Positions 34,172 to 34,234 of a stretch of 34,234 bases of DNA are shown here, in pieces. Each line of letters starts with the position of its first letter. The first letter of the stretch is position 1. Both the position numbers and the translations under genes were made by a program. Source of the DNA: Mediterranea sp. (in: CFB group bacteria). GTDB lineage: Bacteria; Bacteroidota; Bacteroidia; Bacteroidales; Bacteroidaceae. The notes below the pieces were generated by a model that worked only from the letters and a program-made list of their open reading frames with translations, did no database searches and was not told where the DNA came from. The DNA is taken from positions 1 to 34,234 of the forward strand of contig JAISIZ010000044.1 of assembly GCA_031261785.1 (NCBI GenBank), written 5' to 3'.

Positions 34172-34209
34172 AAAGGAGTTACGAGTAATCGTAGCTCCTT
34201 TTGCTTTTT
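34172..34209 (+). terminator. Terminator after the tRNA
   Basis: AAAGGAGTTACGA pairs with TCGTAGCTCCTTT (one G-T pair) around GTAA, followed by TTGCTTTTTG. It is a classical stem and T-rich tail starting ten bases after the tRNA. Confidence 0.85.
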
Positions 34210-34210
34210 G

Positions 34211-34232
34211 TTTGCATGTAATTTGCATGTAA
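34211..34232. repeat. Tandem 11-mer at the window edge, possible attachment-site region
   Basis: TTTGCATGTAA occurs twice in direct tandem, immediately after the tRNA terminator. In Bacteroidales short direct repeats downstream of a tRNA often belong to the attachment or integrase-binding region of an integrated element. No integrase is visible because the window ends here. Confidence 0.5.
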
Positions 34233-34234
34233 CT

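Overview
The window is from a bacterium of the order Bacteroidales, probably gut- or mucosa-associated. The evidence is three SusC/SusD pairs, a FecR-type anti-sigma factor paired with an STN-domain SusC, BACON and M60 domains, and Bacteroidota-type promoters (TTTG, about 19 bp, then TAnnTTTG). The cleanest promoter lies upstream of the tRNA at 34036-34066. I do not assign a genus.

Layout. (1) 1-180 is a tandem array of a 41-bp unit. (2) 292-8128 (+) is a polysaccharide-utilisation-type operon: FecR anti-sigma, STN-type SusC, SusD and an arylsulfotransferase lipoprotein. No sigma factor is inside the window. (3) 8129-9271 is a convergent spacer with several strong hairpins and a RelE-type toxin-antitoxin module. 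The module is bracketed by an imperfect 39-bp direct repeat (8278-8316 and 9026-9064). (4) 27607-9272 (-) is a nine-gene operon read right to left: GH29 alpha-L-fucosidase, GH2 glycosidase, M60 mucin-type metalloprotease, Ig/discoidin-like lipoprotein, SusC, SusD, SusC, SusD and a second Ig/discoidin-like lipoprotein. (5) 27608-28726 is a long non-coding stretch. It holds the operon's control region, a GC-rich 41-bp tandem array (28031-28276) and a second copy of the array seen at position 1 (28339-28483). (6) 28727-34234 is housekeeping DNA: a 56-residue 2[4Fe-4S] ferredoxin, an aspartate-type aminotransferase, ribBA, an LptF/LptG permease, a START-like protein and a tRNA with a CAT anticodon. 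The tRNA is followed at the window edge by a hairpin and a tandem 11-mer.

How the genes work together. The leftward operon looks like a host O-glycoprotein (mucin) locus. The M60 protease would cut glycosylated protein, the GH29 and GH2 enzymes would remove fucose and beta-linked sugars, and two SusCD pairs with two paralogous surface lipoproteins would bind and import the products. The rightward operon has its own sensing path, from the SusC STN domain to FecR to an ECF sigma factor. It carries a sulfotransferase rather than a glycosidase, so it may handle sulfated or phenolic ligands. The accessory part of the window lies between two same-orientation copies of the same 41-bp array, and the housekeeping genes begin just after the second copy. 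This suggests, but does not prove, that the arrays mark or helped create the borders of an island.
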